Assembly: GCF_035013185.1 (NCBI RefSeq)
Contig: NZ_JAYGJO010000001.1
Location: forward strand, 62,001 to 126,000
Source: Acerihabitans sp035013185
Lineage (GTDB): Bacteria > Pseudomonadota > Gammaproteobacteria > Enterobacterales > Enterobacteriaceae
Length of the DNA: 64,000 nt
Direction of reading: 5' to 3'
A program made the translations under genes and the position numbers. The stretch's first letter is position 1; every line of letters starts with the position of its first letter. Of this stretch, positions 55,350-64,000 are shown piece by piece. Under the pieces are notes generated by a model. It did not search any database. It was given only the letters and a program-made list of their open reading frames with translations, and was not told the origin of the DNA.

Positions 55350-56030
55350 ATCGAGTAGGCGGCGGGATTACTCCCGCCGTCCTCTCACACTACCGTACGT
55401 ACGGTTCCGTATACGGCGGTTCCTGTCTGCATTGAAATCTTTTCTCTTCGCATGAGTCTGTTTCGTGCATCGTGTCGCCGGTTAGCGTTATGAACACCGC
55501 AAGCACCATCCAGGTTTCCGACCCTTCCGGTTCATTTGTCGGCGCAATGGTTATACATTGCTTTGTGTTCCGTTAACTCGAGAGCATGTGTGACTTGCCG
55601 CTCGTGACAGGTTCGGCCCTTCATGATGCCGGTTTTACACCATTACTACGGCCTCGGCTGACTTCTACTGCCCCATCCTGACACCTCACGATGTCAGTAG
55701 CACATGGCAGAACAGTAGATCTTCCGGGGTAATTCGCGCGACCTTCCTGCTTATGCCTGTCGGATCTACGTCACAGCGTTCCGTGCAAGTATTGGGCTTT
55801 GATGATATTGGCCACCTTACCCCGCTGCGCCGCCTAATCCGCTTCCTGTTCGTCAGGCCAGCATTTTGCCTTCGGCTTCCTTCAGATCCCACCTCGCAGT
55901 GGGCACCCTTGCCGTTCGGCTAACACTTCCCCTTGCCGGGTGTGTAGAGGACTTTCACCTCCAAGTCACCAGTTTGATCACCACAGCCAACCCGGTTGCG
56001 CTAAAGCGCAACGCGCCATGCCCGGCGCAC
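55350..56030 (-). mobile_element. Group II intron, ORF-less, copy 2
   Basis: 681 bases on the minus strand from GTGCGCC (56030) to CTACTCGAT (55350). Domain V is at 55388-55422 (AACCGCCGTATACGGAACCG and CGTACGTACGG) and a domain VI hairpin lies at 55352-55378 (GGCGGGAGTAATCCCGCC). No reverse transcriptase/maturase frame of useful length is present, so mobility would need a maturase from elsewhere. It sits directly after the crr terminator. The 5' and 3' ends match copy 1 almost base for base. Confidence 0.87.
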
Positions 56031-56031
56031 C

Positions 56032-56064
56032 AAAAAAAAGCCCCCACCAATGGTGGGGGCTTCG
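56032..56064 (-). terminator. crr: Terminator of the ptsHI-crr operon
   Basis: On the minus strand AGCCCCCACC-att-GGTGGGGGCT followed by TTTTTTT, about 50 bases after the crr stop, with the intron beginning one base after the T-run. Confidence 0.9.
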
Positions 56065-56111
56065 TTAGACGTTTTCCCGATATACACCCGGAAGATTGCC
56101 CTGGGCGTGTT

Positions 56112-56621
56112 TTATTTCTTGATACGAATAATCGGTGTTTCACCCACCACAACGCTGCCCGAAAGCTTGATCAGCTCTTTAATCTCATCCATATTGGAGA
56201 TCACAACCGGGGTCAATGTCGATTTTGCTTTCTCTTCCAATAATGCCAGATCAAACTCAATGATGACATCACCTTTTTTAACCTGCTGGCCTTCCTGTGC
56301 AATACGTTTAAATCCTTCACCTTTCAGCTCGACCGTATCGATACCAAAATGGACAAACAGCTCAATGCCGCTGTCGGATTCAATGGAAAAAGCATGATTA
56401 GTTTCAAAAATTTTACCAATGGTACCGTCCACTGGTGCGACCATTTTATTGCCGCTGGGTTTTATTGCTATGCCATCGCCCACGATTTTTTCAGCGAAAA
56501 CAACATCAGGTACGTCTTCAATGTTAACAATTTCACCTGATAGGGGTGCAACAATCTCGATGCTTCCCGAGTCCTTCTTATCATCGGAAACCAGAGATTT
56601 TAATTTATCGAACAAACCCAT
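56112..56621 (-). CDS. crr: Glucose-specific PTS component EIIA(Glc)
   Basis: 169 residues, the E. coli length. The phosphorylated histidine is in LFVHFGIDTVELKG and the second active-site His in ETNHAF. It takes phosphate from HPr, passes it to glucose permeases, and in its free form inhibits non-PTS permeases and regulates adenylate cyclase. Last gene of ptsHI-crr, 41 bases after ptsI. Confidence 0.97.
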   Translation of the reverse strand: MGLFDKLKSLVSDDKKDSGSIEIVAPLSGEIVNIEDVPDVVFAEKIVGDGIAIKPSGNKMVAPVDGTIGKIFETNHAFSIESDSGIELFVHFGIDTVELKGEGFKRIAQEGQQVKKGDVIIEFDLALLEEKAKSTLTPVVISNMDEIKELIKLSGSVVVGETPIIRIKK

Positions 56622-56662
56622 GATCTTCTCCTAAGCATTTATATCGGGTCGGCGTAGTGAAA

Positions 56663-58390
56663 TCAGCAGAGCGTTTTTTCTTCAATGAACTTGTTTATCA
56701 AATTCATCAGCTCGTCCGCAGTGGGTTGCGCTAAAGCTTCTTCTGCTAATGCCTTTGCATCGCCAAAATTAGTGTTTCTAATGATTTTTTTGATGCGCGG
56801 GATAGAGATAGAACTCATACTGAACTCATCCAGCCCCATCCCTAATAACAATAGTGTAGCACGTTCATCACCTGCCAGCTCGCCACACATACCGGTCCAT
56901 TTACCTTCCGCGTGAGATGCATCAATAACTTGCTTGATTAATGTCAGCACGGCCGGGGACATGGGATTATAAAGATGCGAGATTAACTCGTTACCGCGAT
57001 CCACTGCCAGAGTATACTGGGTTAAGTCGTTTGTCCCAATACTGAAAAAATCAACTTCTTTGGCCAGATGATGAGCAATGGTCGCCGCAGCAGGTGTTTC
57101 CACCATGACGCCCACTTCAATCGACTCATCAAAGGCTTTATCCTCTTCACGCAGTTGGCCTTTGAGCAATTCCAGTATTGTTTTAAGTTCGCGCACTTCC
57201 TCCACTGAAATGATCATTGGATACATGATGCGTAATTTGCCAAAGGCTGAAGCCCGCAGAATCGCGCGAAGCTGAGCGTAGAGCATCTCTTTACGATCCA
57301 GTCCGATACGGATGGCGCGCCAGCCGAGGAATGGGTTGTCCTCTTTTGGTAAATTCATATACGGGAGGTCTTTATCGCCACCAATGTCCATGGTGCGTAC
57401 GATAATCGAGCCGGTAGTCAGAGATTCGGCCACCGCTTTATACGCCTGGAACTGTTCTTCCTCGCTGGGTAACGAGTCGCGGTCCATAAACAGGAATTCG
57501 GTGCGGTATAGACCGACGCCTTCGGCGCCATTGCGCTCAGCACCAGCCACGTCACGCACGGTGCCGATGTTGGCACACACTTCCACCTGATGGCCATCCA
57601 GGGTAATGGCGGGCAAATCCTTCAGTTTGGCCAGTTCGGTTTTTTCTTGCACATACTGATTGTACAGTGCTTTGAGTTCTTCGATTTGCGCCGGCGTGGG
57701 ATTGACATAAATTTGATTATTTACGGCATCGAGAATTAAATAATCGCCATTCACCACATTTTTGGTCACGCTTCCGGTGCCAACAATAGCCGGAAGCTCA
57801 AGGGAGCGGGCCATAATGGACGTATGCGAGGTCCTACCGCCCAAGTCGGTGACGAAACCCAATACTTTATCGAGATTAAGCTGTGCGGTTTCCGATGGGG
57901 TTAAATCTGCAGCGACCAGAATCACTTCTTCAGTGATAGAGCTTAAGTCAATAATCGGCATGCCTAGGATATTTCGCAGCAACCGTTTCCCAATGTCGCG
58001 CACATCGGTGGCACGCTCTTTTAGATATTCGTCATCAAGTTCTTCCAGCGCTTTGGCTTGGGTCTCAATGACACTGTAAACTGCGGCGTCAGCTGAGGAG
58101 AGATCTTCTTTGATGAGGGCTATGATATCCTGCTCAAGCTCTTCGTCTTCCAATAACATGATATGACCTTCGAAGATCGCTTCCTTTTCTTCACCGAAGG
58201 TTTCGCCAGCTTTGGTTTTTATCGTTTCCAGCTGCGCGGATGCTTTGGTTCTTCCAGCAAGAAAACGCTCTGTTTCCTGCTCGACTTGGTTAGCAGAGAT
58301 CTTTTTCCGGTTGATGACGATGTCATCTTCCTTGAGTAAGAGTGCCTTACCAAAGGCGATGCCTGGTGATGCTAAAATGCCTGAAATCAT
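56663..58390 (-). CDS. ptsI: PTS enzyme I PtsI
   Basis: 575 residues, as in E. coli. GGRTSHTSIMARSLE holds the phospho-histidine (about 189), DFFSIGTNDLTQYTLAVDR and GMCGELAGD belong to the PEP-binding barrel. It phosphorylates HPr from phosphoenolpyruvate. Confidence 0.97.
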   Translation of the reverse strand: MISGILASPGIAFGKALLLKEDDIVINRKKISANQVEQETERFLAGRTKASAQLETIKTKAGETFGEEKEAIFEGHIMLLEDEELEQDIIALIKEDLSSADAAVYSVIETQAKALEELDDEYLKERATDVRDIGKRLLRNILGMPIIDLSSITEEVILVAADLTPSETAQLNLDKVLGFVTDLGGRTSHTSIMARSLELPAIVGTGSVTKNVVNGDYLILDAVNNQIYVNPTPAQIEELKALYNQYVQEKTELAKLKDLPAITLDGHQVEVCANIGTVRDVAGAERNGAEGVGLYRTEFLFMDRDSLPSEEEQFQAYKAVAESLTTGSIIVRTMDIGGDKDLPYMNLPKEDNPFLGWRAIRIGLDRKEMLYAQLRAILRASAFGKLRIMYPMIISVEEVRELKTILELLKGQLREEDKAFDESIEVGVMVETPAAATIAHHLAKEVDFFSIGTNDLTQYTLAVDRGNELISHLYNPMSPAVLTLIKQVIDASHAEGKWTGMCGELAGDERATLLLLGMGLDEFSMSSISIPRIKKIIRNTNFGDAKALAEEALAQPTADELMNLINKFIEEKTLC

Positions 58391-58443
58391 AACCCTACCT
58401 TACTTACTCGTGACATGTGTTAACTAAAAAAACCGGGCCTGGT

Positions 58444-58701
58444 TTACTCAAGCTCAGCCATCAGTTTAACTAAATGTTCTACGGCTTTTTGCTCATCTGG
58501 GCCTTCGGCAATGATGGCTACTACGGTGCCTTGGGTCAAACCAAGCGTTTGCAGTTTAAACAAGCTTTTCGCGCTAGCGCTCTTGCCGTTTGAACTCACG
58601 GTAATGTCAGAATCGAAGCCTTTGGCTTCTTTCACAAATTGAGCGGCTGGGCGGGTATGTAAACCGTTCGGTGCGGTAATCGTAACTTCTTGCTGGAACA
58701 T
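58444..58701 (-). CDS. ptsH: Phosphocarrier protein HPr
   Basis: 85 residues. NGLHTRPAAQFVKEAK contains the active His15, and SASAKSLFKLQTLG the Ser46 region. It relays phosphate from enzyme I to the sugar-specific EIIA proteins. First gene of the operon. Confidence 0.98.
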   Translation of the reverse strand: MFQQEVTITAPNGLHTRPAAQFVKEAKGFDSDITVSSNGKSASAKSLFKLQTLGLTQGTVVAIIAEGPDEQKAVEHLVKLMAELE

Positions 58702-59110
58702 TCTGTTTCCCCAACTTATTTGATATCAGTACTGTGGGGCTAAAGTTTAGCGTATAAAATGCACTTTAGCCTATATGGTTAGTGCCTTAGTATGTGACAA
58801 AGGCCAAGATGTATGCGAGCGAAAAACGGTTTAAAAGCATTTCCGGCCAAAATCGGTGTTGGCCGCGTTGACCGTTTTGCATCATATCATTATGCTGCTT
58901 TCGAATAAAAATCCATATAGCGTTAATCGATTCAGCTAGCAGAACAATTAGTAGCACGATTAATTTCATACATCGAAATAATTGTCTACTTAAATACCGC
59001 CATAGCCAACAAAATCAATTATACAGGGGGCAAAAATTTGATCCACTCCACAAAAAAGCACCCGGGCGGGTGCTTTTGCTAGAACACATGCGTAAAGATC
59101 CTGATGGTTT
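58702..59110 (-). promoter_or_regulatory. ptsH: ptsH upstream region with nested palindrome
   Basis: About 410 bases between cysK and ptsH, no supported gene. GCTAAAGTTTAGC, a perfect 13-base palindrome, lies at 58739-58751 and its half ACTTTAGC recurs at 58763-58770, about 40-70 bases upstream of the ptsH start. This could be an operator or a leader structure. E. coli has CRP and Cra sites in this region, but I cannot assign them here. Confidence 0.4.
59052..59078 (-). terminator. cysK: Terminator after cysK
   Basis: On the minus strand AGCACCCG-ccc-GGGTGCT then TTTTTTG, about 35 bases after the cysK stop. Confidence 0.88.
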
Positions 59111-60079
59111 TTACTGCTGTAGTTCTTTTTCGGTAAAAACATCAGCAAAAAGCGCGGTGCTCAAATAACGTTCTCCGGAAGACGGCAAAATCACCACTAT
59201 GGTCTTATCGGCAAAGGCTTCTTCTTCCTGCAACTTCAGCGCTGCGGCTACTGCGGCCCCAGATGAGATGCCCGCGAGAATGCCTTCTTCTTGCATTATC
59301 CGACGGGCGGTATTGATAGCTTCATCATTGGTAATCTTCACCACACGGTCAATCAGGCTCAGATCGAGGTTTTCCGGGATAAAACCTGCGCCAATACCCT
59401 GAATCTTATGTGGACCGGGTTTAATCTCCTCGCCGGCCAGCGCCTGGCTGATGACCGGCGAATCGGTGGGTTCAACCGCTACCGAGATGACCGCTTTACC
59501 TTTAGTATTTTTCAGATAACGGCTAACCCCGGTGAGGGTACCGCCGGTACCAACGCCGGCAATAAACACGTCCACGTTACCATCGGTATCTTGCCAGATT
59601 TCCGGACCGGTAGTCTGTTCGTGAATTGCCGGATTCGCGGGATTACTGAACTGCTGCAGCATTAAATAATGCTGCGGATCGGTAGCGACAATCTCTTCGG
59701 CCTTGGCAATGGCGCCCTTCATACCCTTAGGGCCGTCGGTCAGTACCAGGTTCGCCCCCAGGGCCTTGAGCAATTTACGGCGTTCGGTGCTCATGGTGTC
59801 CGGCATTGTCAGGGTGAGTTTATAACCACGCGCGGCAGCAACGTAGGCTAACGCGATGCCGGTATTGCCGCTGGTGGGTTCCACCAATTCGATGCCAGGC
59901 TTGAGCACACCACGTTTTTCTGCATCCCAAATCATATTTGCGCCGATACGGCATTTTACGCTAAAGCTCGGGTTACGGGATTCTACTTTTGCCAGAATGC
60001 GGCCATTGCCAATATGATTTAATCGTACAAGCGGCGTGTGGCCGATTGTATAAGAATTGTCTTCGTAAATGTTACTCAT
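59111..60079 (-). CDS. cysK: Cysteine synthase A CysK
   Basis: 322 residues from the ATG at 60079 (AAGGAC upstream). FSVKCRIGANMIWDAEK carries the PLP lysine, EPTSGNTGIALAYVAA the asparagine loop and GVGTGGTLTGVSRYL the phosphate site; the C-terminus ends in a FADV-type region. It makes cysteine from O-acetylserine and sulfide. It lies next to cysZ and the pts genes, as in E. coli. A frame extension to 60130 is not likely to be translated. Confidence 0.97.
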   Translation of the reverse strand: MSNIYEDNSYTIGHTPLVRLNHIGNGRILAKVESRNPSFSVKCRIGANMIWDAEKRGVLKPGIELVEPTSGNTGIALAYVAAARGYKLTLTMPDTMSTERRKLLKALGANLVLTDGPKGMKGAIAKAEEIVATDPQHYLMLQQFSNPANPAIHEQTTGPEIWQDTDGNVDVFIAGVGTGGTLTGVSRYLKNTKGKAVISVAVEPTDSPVISQALAGEEIKPGPHKIQGIGAGFIPENLDLSLIDRVVKITNDEAINTARRIMQEEGILAGISSGAAVAAALKLQEEEAFADKTIVVILPSSGERYLSTALFADVFTEKELQQ

Positions 60080-60251
60080 GGCCAGTCCTTTACTATGGAT
60101 GCAAATTGAAAGAGATGATGAGCAAAGCATACCCTTTCACATAGATGACGGAAGTAAAAGAAAAGTATATCGATATGTTATTAAGGCATAAGTTTTTATC
60201 ATAGAACCAAAACACCCACAGCGTGAAAAAATACGAGGCGTACAGCAGGGT

Positions 60252-61016
60252 TCAGCGAATGTTGTCCGCAGATGCAAAATCCTTACGGTAACGATCTACC
60301 CACATAGCCGTCGCGCCACAGGTCGCCACTGGCATGATCACCAGGTTAATTATAGGTATCACAGTACAAATATAGACCATAATGCCAAATTGCAAATTCT
60401 GGGTTTTATGCTGCCGCAATGCGCGGCGCATGGTCACAAAGGGGACCTTATGATTGTCAAAGGGATAATCACTGTATTGGATGGACATCATCCAGGCGCC
60501 AAATAAAAACCACATTGCCGGGGCGACGGTCTGGCCGAAGGCCGGTATCAGATGCAATAGCAGCAATACCAATGCTCGCGGCAGGTAATACGCGAGTTTA
60601 ACCCATTCCCGATGCAGTATTCGTGGCGTATCCTTGAGCATTGATATCACGCCGCTGTCCGGTGGTTCTTCGCCAGTAAGCCGGGCTTCAAGTTGTTCTG
60701 CCAGCAGACCACTGAACGGTGAGGCGAGAAGATTGGCTATCGTGCTGAAAAAATAACTGAAAATCAACAGCACCGCCAGTACGCTCAGTGGCCAAAGCAG
60801 GTAGCCCAACCACTGCAACCACTCAGGTACGCGTTGCATGATGTGTGGGATCCAACTTTGTAACCGTGAGTAAAGCCACCAGAACGCGCCGCCTAATAGC
60901 AGGATGTTCATCAGTAGGGGAAGGACAACGTAGCGTTTGATCCCGGGCAGCATCATTAATTGCCAGCCGCTGGCAAAATAATGGAAACCACTACGGGATT
61001 TTATATTGTTATGCAT
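60252..61016 (-). CDS. cysZ: Sulfate transporter CysZ
   Basis: 254 residues with four main hydrophobic segments. RSGFHYFASGWQLMMLPGIKRYVVLPLLMN at the N-terminus, here cited in part as GWQLMMLPGIKRYVVLPL, and LLASPFSGLLAEQLEARLTG are CysZ signatures. It imports sulfate for cysteine synthesis. Separated from cysK by about 170 bases and divergent from zipA. Confidence 0.94.
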   Translation of the reverse strand: MHNNIKSRSGFHYFASGWQLMMLPGIKRYVVLPLLMNILLLGGAFWWLYSRLQSWIPHIMQRVPEWLQWLGYLLWPLSVLAVLLIFSYFFSTIANLLASPFSGLLAEQLEARLTGEEPPDSGVISMLKDTPRILHREWVKLAYYLPRALVLLLLHLIPAFGQTVAPAMWFLFGAWMMSIQYSDYPFDNHKVPFVTMRRALRQHKTQNLQFGIMVYICTVIPIINLVIMPVATCGATAMWVDRYRKDFASADNIR

Positions 61017-61251
61017 TTATTTTGACCAAATTTTATACAGTTAAAAAAGAGTGAAAGCCATCTTCGTCACGTTGATTTTGTGTCGTCCGGCCACTTTTGG
61101 ATGAAATAGCAGCAAAAAACTGTGCTGATGCTATCTTTATTGTCAGAAAGTACCGTGCGGACTTGCACTTGTCTACGCAGGCAAATAGAGTTAGGAAAGT
61201 AAATGCTTGCCATAGTGGCAATGAAATTGAATTAGAACAACTGAGATGGCA

Positions 61252-62349
61252 ATGATGCAGGATTTGCGTCTGATATTAATCGTTGTGGGTGCGATCGCTA
61301 TCATAGCGTTGCTGTTACACGGCCTATGGACCAGCCGTAAAGAGCGCTCATCGGTTTTTCGCGATCGGCCGGTTAGACGATTTAAACAAGATAGTCAGGA
61401 ACACGACGAGACTCCGCTGGATGAGCGGGATGAGGGTGTGGGCGAAGTGCGGGTAACAAAACTGCGTACCGACGAGCCCACGCTTGGTCGCTATGATCAC
61501 GGCATACATTCTGAAGGGGATCGGTCTGTCGACGCCTCGTCCGGTGAGGCTGATCCTTATCCTTATGATAATGGCCCCTATGATGCAGCACCGCGCGTAT
61601 CGAAAAAATCGGTCGATGGTGAACATCAGGCAAATCAGCCAGTACCGAAACCACGGGATTCGTTAACCTCAGACCCGCGTTTTCAACACCGCAGCGGTCA
61701 CGATGCGCTGCTTGATGGTGTCGAGGATGATGATGAAGATGAGGTTGCCGCTCCTGCGCCGCGACGTCACACGTCTTTTTTTAAAAAGCGCGCTGTAGCG
61801 CCCCCGGTCGAGCCGGTTAAGCCGCACACCGACGAGAACCGGGTAGAGATTGATGAATCGCACTCCTCTGAACCGGATGCTGAGGCCGCCGCAGCGCCGC
61901 TGTCTACAGAGCCGGTAAAACGCAAAGAGGCAGTGCTGGTGTTGCATGTCGCCGCCCATAATGGCACGGTGATTGGTGGCGAAGAGCTGTTGCAAAGTGT
62001 TTTGCAGGCGGGTTTCCAGTTTGGTGAGATGAACATTTTTCACCGACACCTGAATCCGGCGGGCAGTGGTCCTGTACTGTTCAGTTTGGCGAATATGGTC
62101 AAACCGGGCTCCTTTGATCCCGAAGAGATGGGAACGTTCACCACTCTGGGGGTTTCAATGTTTATGATGGTGCCCTCCTATGGTGATGCTCATCAAAACT
62201 TCAAGCTCATGCTGCAGTCGGCACAGCGTATTGCCGATGATTGCGGCGCCGTGGTGCTCGACGACCAACGCCGCATGCTGACGCCGCAAAAGTTGGATGT
62301 CTACAAGGCACTGATACGTGAAGTGCTCGAGGTTAACGCCGGCGGCTAA
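61252..62349 (+). CDS. zipA: Cell division protein ZipA
   Basis: 365 residues from the ATG at 61252, which gives the conserved MMQDLRLIL start (61246 is an alternative). One N-terminal membrane helix (3-22), a basic stretch (WTSRKERSSVFRDRP), a long acidic and Pro-rich linker that is poorly conserved, and a C-terminal FtsZ-binding domain from about residue 220 (FGEMNIFHRHLNPAGSGPVL, SLANMVKPGSFDPEEMG). It tethers and stabilises the FtsZ ring. Confidence 0.95.
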   Translation: MMQDLRLILIVVGAIAIIALLLHGLWTSRKERSSVFRDRPVRRFKQDSQEHDETPLDERDEGVGEVRVTKLRTDEPTLGRYDHGIHSEGDRSVDASSGEADPYPYDNGPYDAAPRVSKKSVDGEHQANQPVPKPRDSLTSDPRFQHRSGHDALLDGVEDDDEDEVAAPAPRRHTSFFKKRAVAPPVEPVKPHTDENRVEIDESHSSEPDAEAAAAPLSTEPVKRKEAVLVLHVAAHNGTVIGGEELLQSVLQAGFQFGEMNIFHRHLNPAGSGPVLFSLANMVKPGSFDPEEMGTFTTLGVSMFMMVPSYGDAHQNFKLMLQSAQRIADDCGAVVLDDQRRMLTPQKLDVYKALIREVLEVNAGG

Positions 62350-62380
62350 TGTTGTTTAACGGCCCGCATGACTGATTTAA

Positions 62381-62406
62381 CTCCCCCGCTTGCGGGGGTT
62401 TTTTCG
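62381..62406 (+). terminator. Terminator between zipA and ligA
   Basis: CCCCCGC-tt-GCGGGGG followed by TTTTTT, about 30 bases after the zipA stop and just before ligA, so ligA probably relies on read-through or its own promoter. Confidence 0.85.
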
Positions 62407-62419
62407 CTGATGGTGAGCA

Positions 62420-64000
62420 ATGGAACAAATCAACCTCTATATTGAGAATCTGCGCGATCTGCTGCGTCGGTATGAATATCAATATCACGTTATGGATGAC
62501 CCCCAAGTACCGGATGCTGAATACGATCGGCTAATGGCCGAACTGCGCGAACTTGAGACCCAACATCCCGACATGCTTAGCGCGGATTCGCCTACGCAAC
62601 GGGTGGGGGGGGCGCCGCTTAGTGCATTTCAGCAGGTGCGCCATGAAGTTCCGATGCTGTCTTTGGACAACGTTTTTGACGAAACCAATTTTCTGGCGTT
62701 TGACAAGCGGGTCAGGGATCGGCTGAGAAGCGACGAGGAACTCACTTACTGTTGTGAATTGAAGCTTGATGGCCTGGCGGTAAGCTTGTTATATGAGCAG
62801 GGTGAGCTGGTACGTGCCGCCACGCGTGGCGATGGCACCACCGGTGAAGATATTACCGCCAACGTACGCACCATCCGTAGCATTCCGTTGAGGCTGCGTA
62901 ACGGTGCCGGGCCAATACCGCGCCGAGTAGAGATCCGCGGTGAGGTATTTATGTCCGAGGCAGGATTCGAGCGTTTAAACGATGATGCCCGGCACCATAA
63001 CGCGAAGTTGTTTGCCAATCCACGTAACGCTGCCGCCGGTTCATTACGCCAATTGGATCCGTCCATCACCGCTAAACGGCCGCTGACTTTTTTTTGCTAC
63101 GGCGTCGGCCTGCTGGAAGGCGGCGAACTGCCTACCAGTCACTGGGAGCGTCTGCAACTGTTTAAATCCTGGGGGATGCCGGTCAGTGATCGTGTTCAGT
63201 TGTGTACCGGAGCCGAACACGTATTGGCCTTTTATCAACAGATCCAGGCAGACCGCGCGTCCCTGGGATTTGATATTGACGGTGTGGTGATTAAGGTCGA
63301 TTCCCTGGTGTTACAAGAACGCCTGGGTTTTGTCGCCCGTGCGCCGCGTTGGGCCATGGCCTATAAATTTCCTGCTCAAGAGCAGATGACTCGGGTACGC
63401 GACGTGGAGTTCCAAGTCGGGCGCACTGGCGCGGTGACCCCGGTGGCTCGACTGGAGCCGGTACTGGTCTCGGGCGCCATGGTGAGTAACGCCACGTTAC
63501 ATAATGCCGATGAAATTGAACGGCTGGGACTGCGCATTGGCGATACGGTGATTATCCGCCGTGCAGGAGATGTGATCCCTCAGGTCGTGGGCGTGGTACT
63601 GGATAAACGACCGGGCGATACGCGTGCGATTGTTTTTCCGACCCATTGCCCAGTATGTGGGTCCGACGTAGAGCGAGTTGAAGGGGAGGCAGTGGTTCGT
63701 TGTACTGCCGGATTGGTCTGCGCGGCCCAGCGCAAGGAGGCCCTTAAGCACTTTGTCTCTCGCCGGGCGCTGGATGTTGACGGTATGGGCGATAAAATTA
63801 TCGATCAACTGGTTGATCGTGAACTGGTAAAGACCCCGGCCGATCTGTTTCGGTTGAAGCGGGAGACGTTGACCCGTCTGGAGCGTATGGGCCCTAAATC
63901 GGCACAAAACCTGCTGACGGCACTGGAAACCGCCAAACAAACCACCTTCGCCCGTTTTCTTTATGCGCTCGGTATCCGTGAGGTGGGTGAAGCCACTGCG
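62420..64000 (+). CDS. ligA: NAD-dependent DNA ligase LigA, N-terminal part (runs off window)
   Basis: 527 codons from the ATG at 62420 to the window end, open throughout. Visible are the NAD-binding Ia domain (YHVMDDPQVPDAEYDRLM), the adenylation lysine in CCELKLDGLAV, the OB fold, the four-cysteine zinc site (CPVCG ... CTAGLVC-type) and the start of the helix-hairpin-helix region (GPKSAQNLL). It seals nicks during replication. It follows zipA as in E. coli. Confidence 0.95.
   Translation, partial: MEQINLYIENLRDLLRRYEYQYHVMDDPQVPDAEYDRLMAELRELETQHPDMLSADSPTQRVGGAPLSAFQQVRHEVPMLSLDNVFDETNFLAFDKRVRDRLRSDEELTYCCELKLDGLAVSLLYEQGELVRAATRGDGTTGEDITANVRTIRSIPLRLRNGAGPIPRRVEIRGEVFMSEAGFERLNDDARHHNAKLFANPRNAAAGSLRQLDPSITAKRPLTFFCYGVGLLEGGELPTSHWERLQLFKSWGMPVSDRVQLCTGAEHVLAFYQQIQADRASLGFDIDGVVIKVDSLVLQERLGFVARAPRWAMAYKFPAQEQMTRVRDVEFQVGRTGAVTPVARLEPVLVSGAMVSNATLHNADEIERLGLRIGDTVIIRRAGDVIPQVVGVVLDKRPGDTRAIVFPTHCPVCGSDVERVEGEAVVRCTAGLVCAAQRKEALKHFVSRRALDVDGMGDKIIDQLVDRELVKTPADLFRLKRETLTRLERMGPKSAQNLLTALETAKQTTFARFLYALGIREVGEATA

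Noticed and set aside
55686..55892. Minus-strand frame inside intron copy 2 that might be a maturase start
   Set aside because: No reverse-transcriptase motif can be seen; intron RNA sequence explains the stretch.
58787..58969. Minus-strand 60-residue frame upstream of ptsH with a hydrophobic N-terminus
   Set aside because: No ribosome site, lies in the pts regulatory region, and no similarity to known small membrane proteins.

Overview
The window is a chromosomal segment of a gamma-proteobacterium of the order Enterobacterales. Most core proteins (Hda, BepA, DapA, BamC, PurC, TmcA, DapE, AcrD, CysPTWAM, PtsHI-Crr, CysK, CysZ, ZipA, LigA) match Escherichia coli relatives in length and motifs, and much of the order follows the E. 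coli 52-56 minute region. ERIC repeats, group II introns, IS remnants and several broken genes point to a genome with active repeat expansion and some decay. A Sodalis-like relative is my best guess, but this is inference and no rRNA is present to test it.

Layout. 1-8.4 kb: a cellulose synthase operon on the minus strand (bcsA-bcsB-bcsC, no bcsZ between B and C; bcsC runs off the window) preceded by small unassigned genes. 8.8-20.4 kb: hda, bepA, bcp, gcvR, dapA-bamC, purC, a yeaL-like gene with tmcA, then yffB-dapE-M15 peptidase-ypfN on the minus strand. The tmcA/ypfN gap is filled by a three-copy ERIC array that also encodes the end of tmcA. 20.4-28.5 kb: an AT-rich patch with a PAS-LuxR regulator and a leucine-rich-repeat-like protein, then the 19-residue ypfM, acrD, nudK and an orphan phage antirepressor. 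28.5-36.8 kb: talA-tktB, an Ig-like-domain protein, hemF-yaiI, amiA, ypeA and yfeY. 37-44.4 kb: cysPTWA, cysM and a CpxAR-like two-component pair, then a second three-copy ERIC array.

44.7-56.0 kb is a foreign island bounded by two same-orientation copies of one ORF-less group II intron, each directly downstream of a rho-independent terminator. Between them lie an IS1-family remnant, a Crp-like regulator, a damaged IS3-family element, a visibly GC-richer group of membrane and envelope genes (BrkB/YihY, DUF2254, a ruined fatty-acid desaturase, a thioredoxin-fold protein, a PRC-barrel protein) and a broken tyrosine recombinase with a small helix-turn-helix partner. The arrangement fits single-crossover integration of a circular element through the intron sequence. 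56-64 kb returns to core synteny: ptsH-ptsI-crr, cysK, cysZ, zipA and ligA, the last cut by the window end.

Functionally the window joins sulfate/thiosulfate uptake and cysteine synthesis (cysPTWA, cysM, cysK, cysZ), the PTS phosphorelay, lysine/peptidoglycan precursor and wall-remodelling genes (dapA, dapE, amiA, M15 peptidase), outer-membrane assembly (bamC, bepA), replication control (hda, ligA) and the non-oxidative pentose phosphate pathway (talA, tktB).
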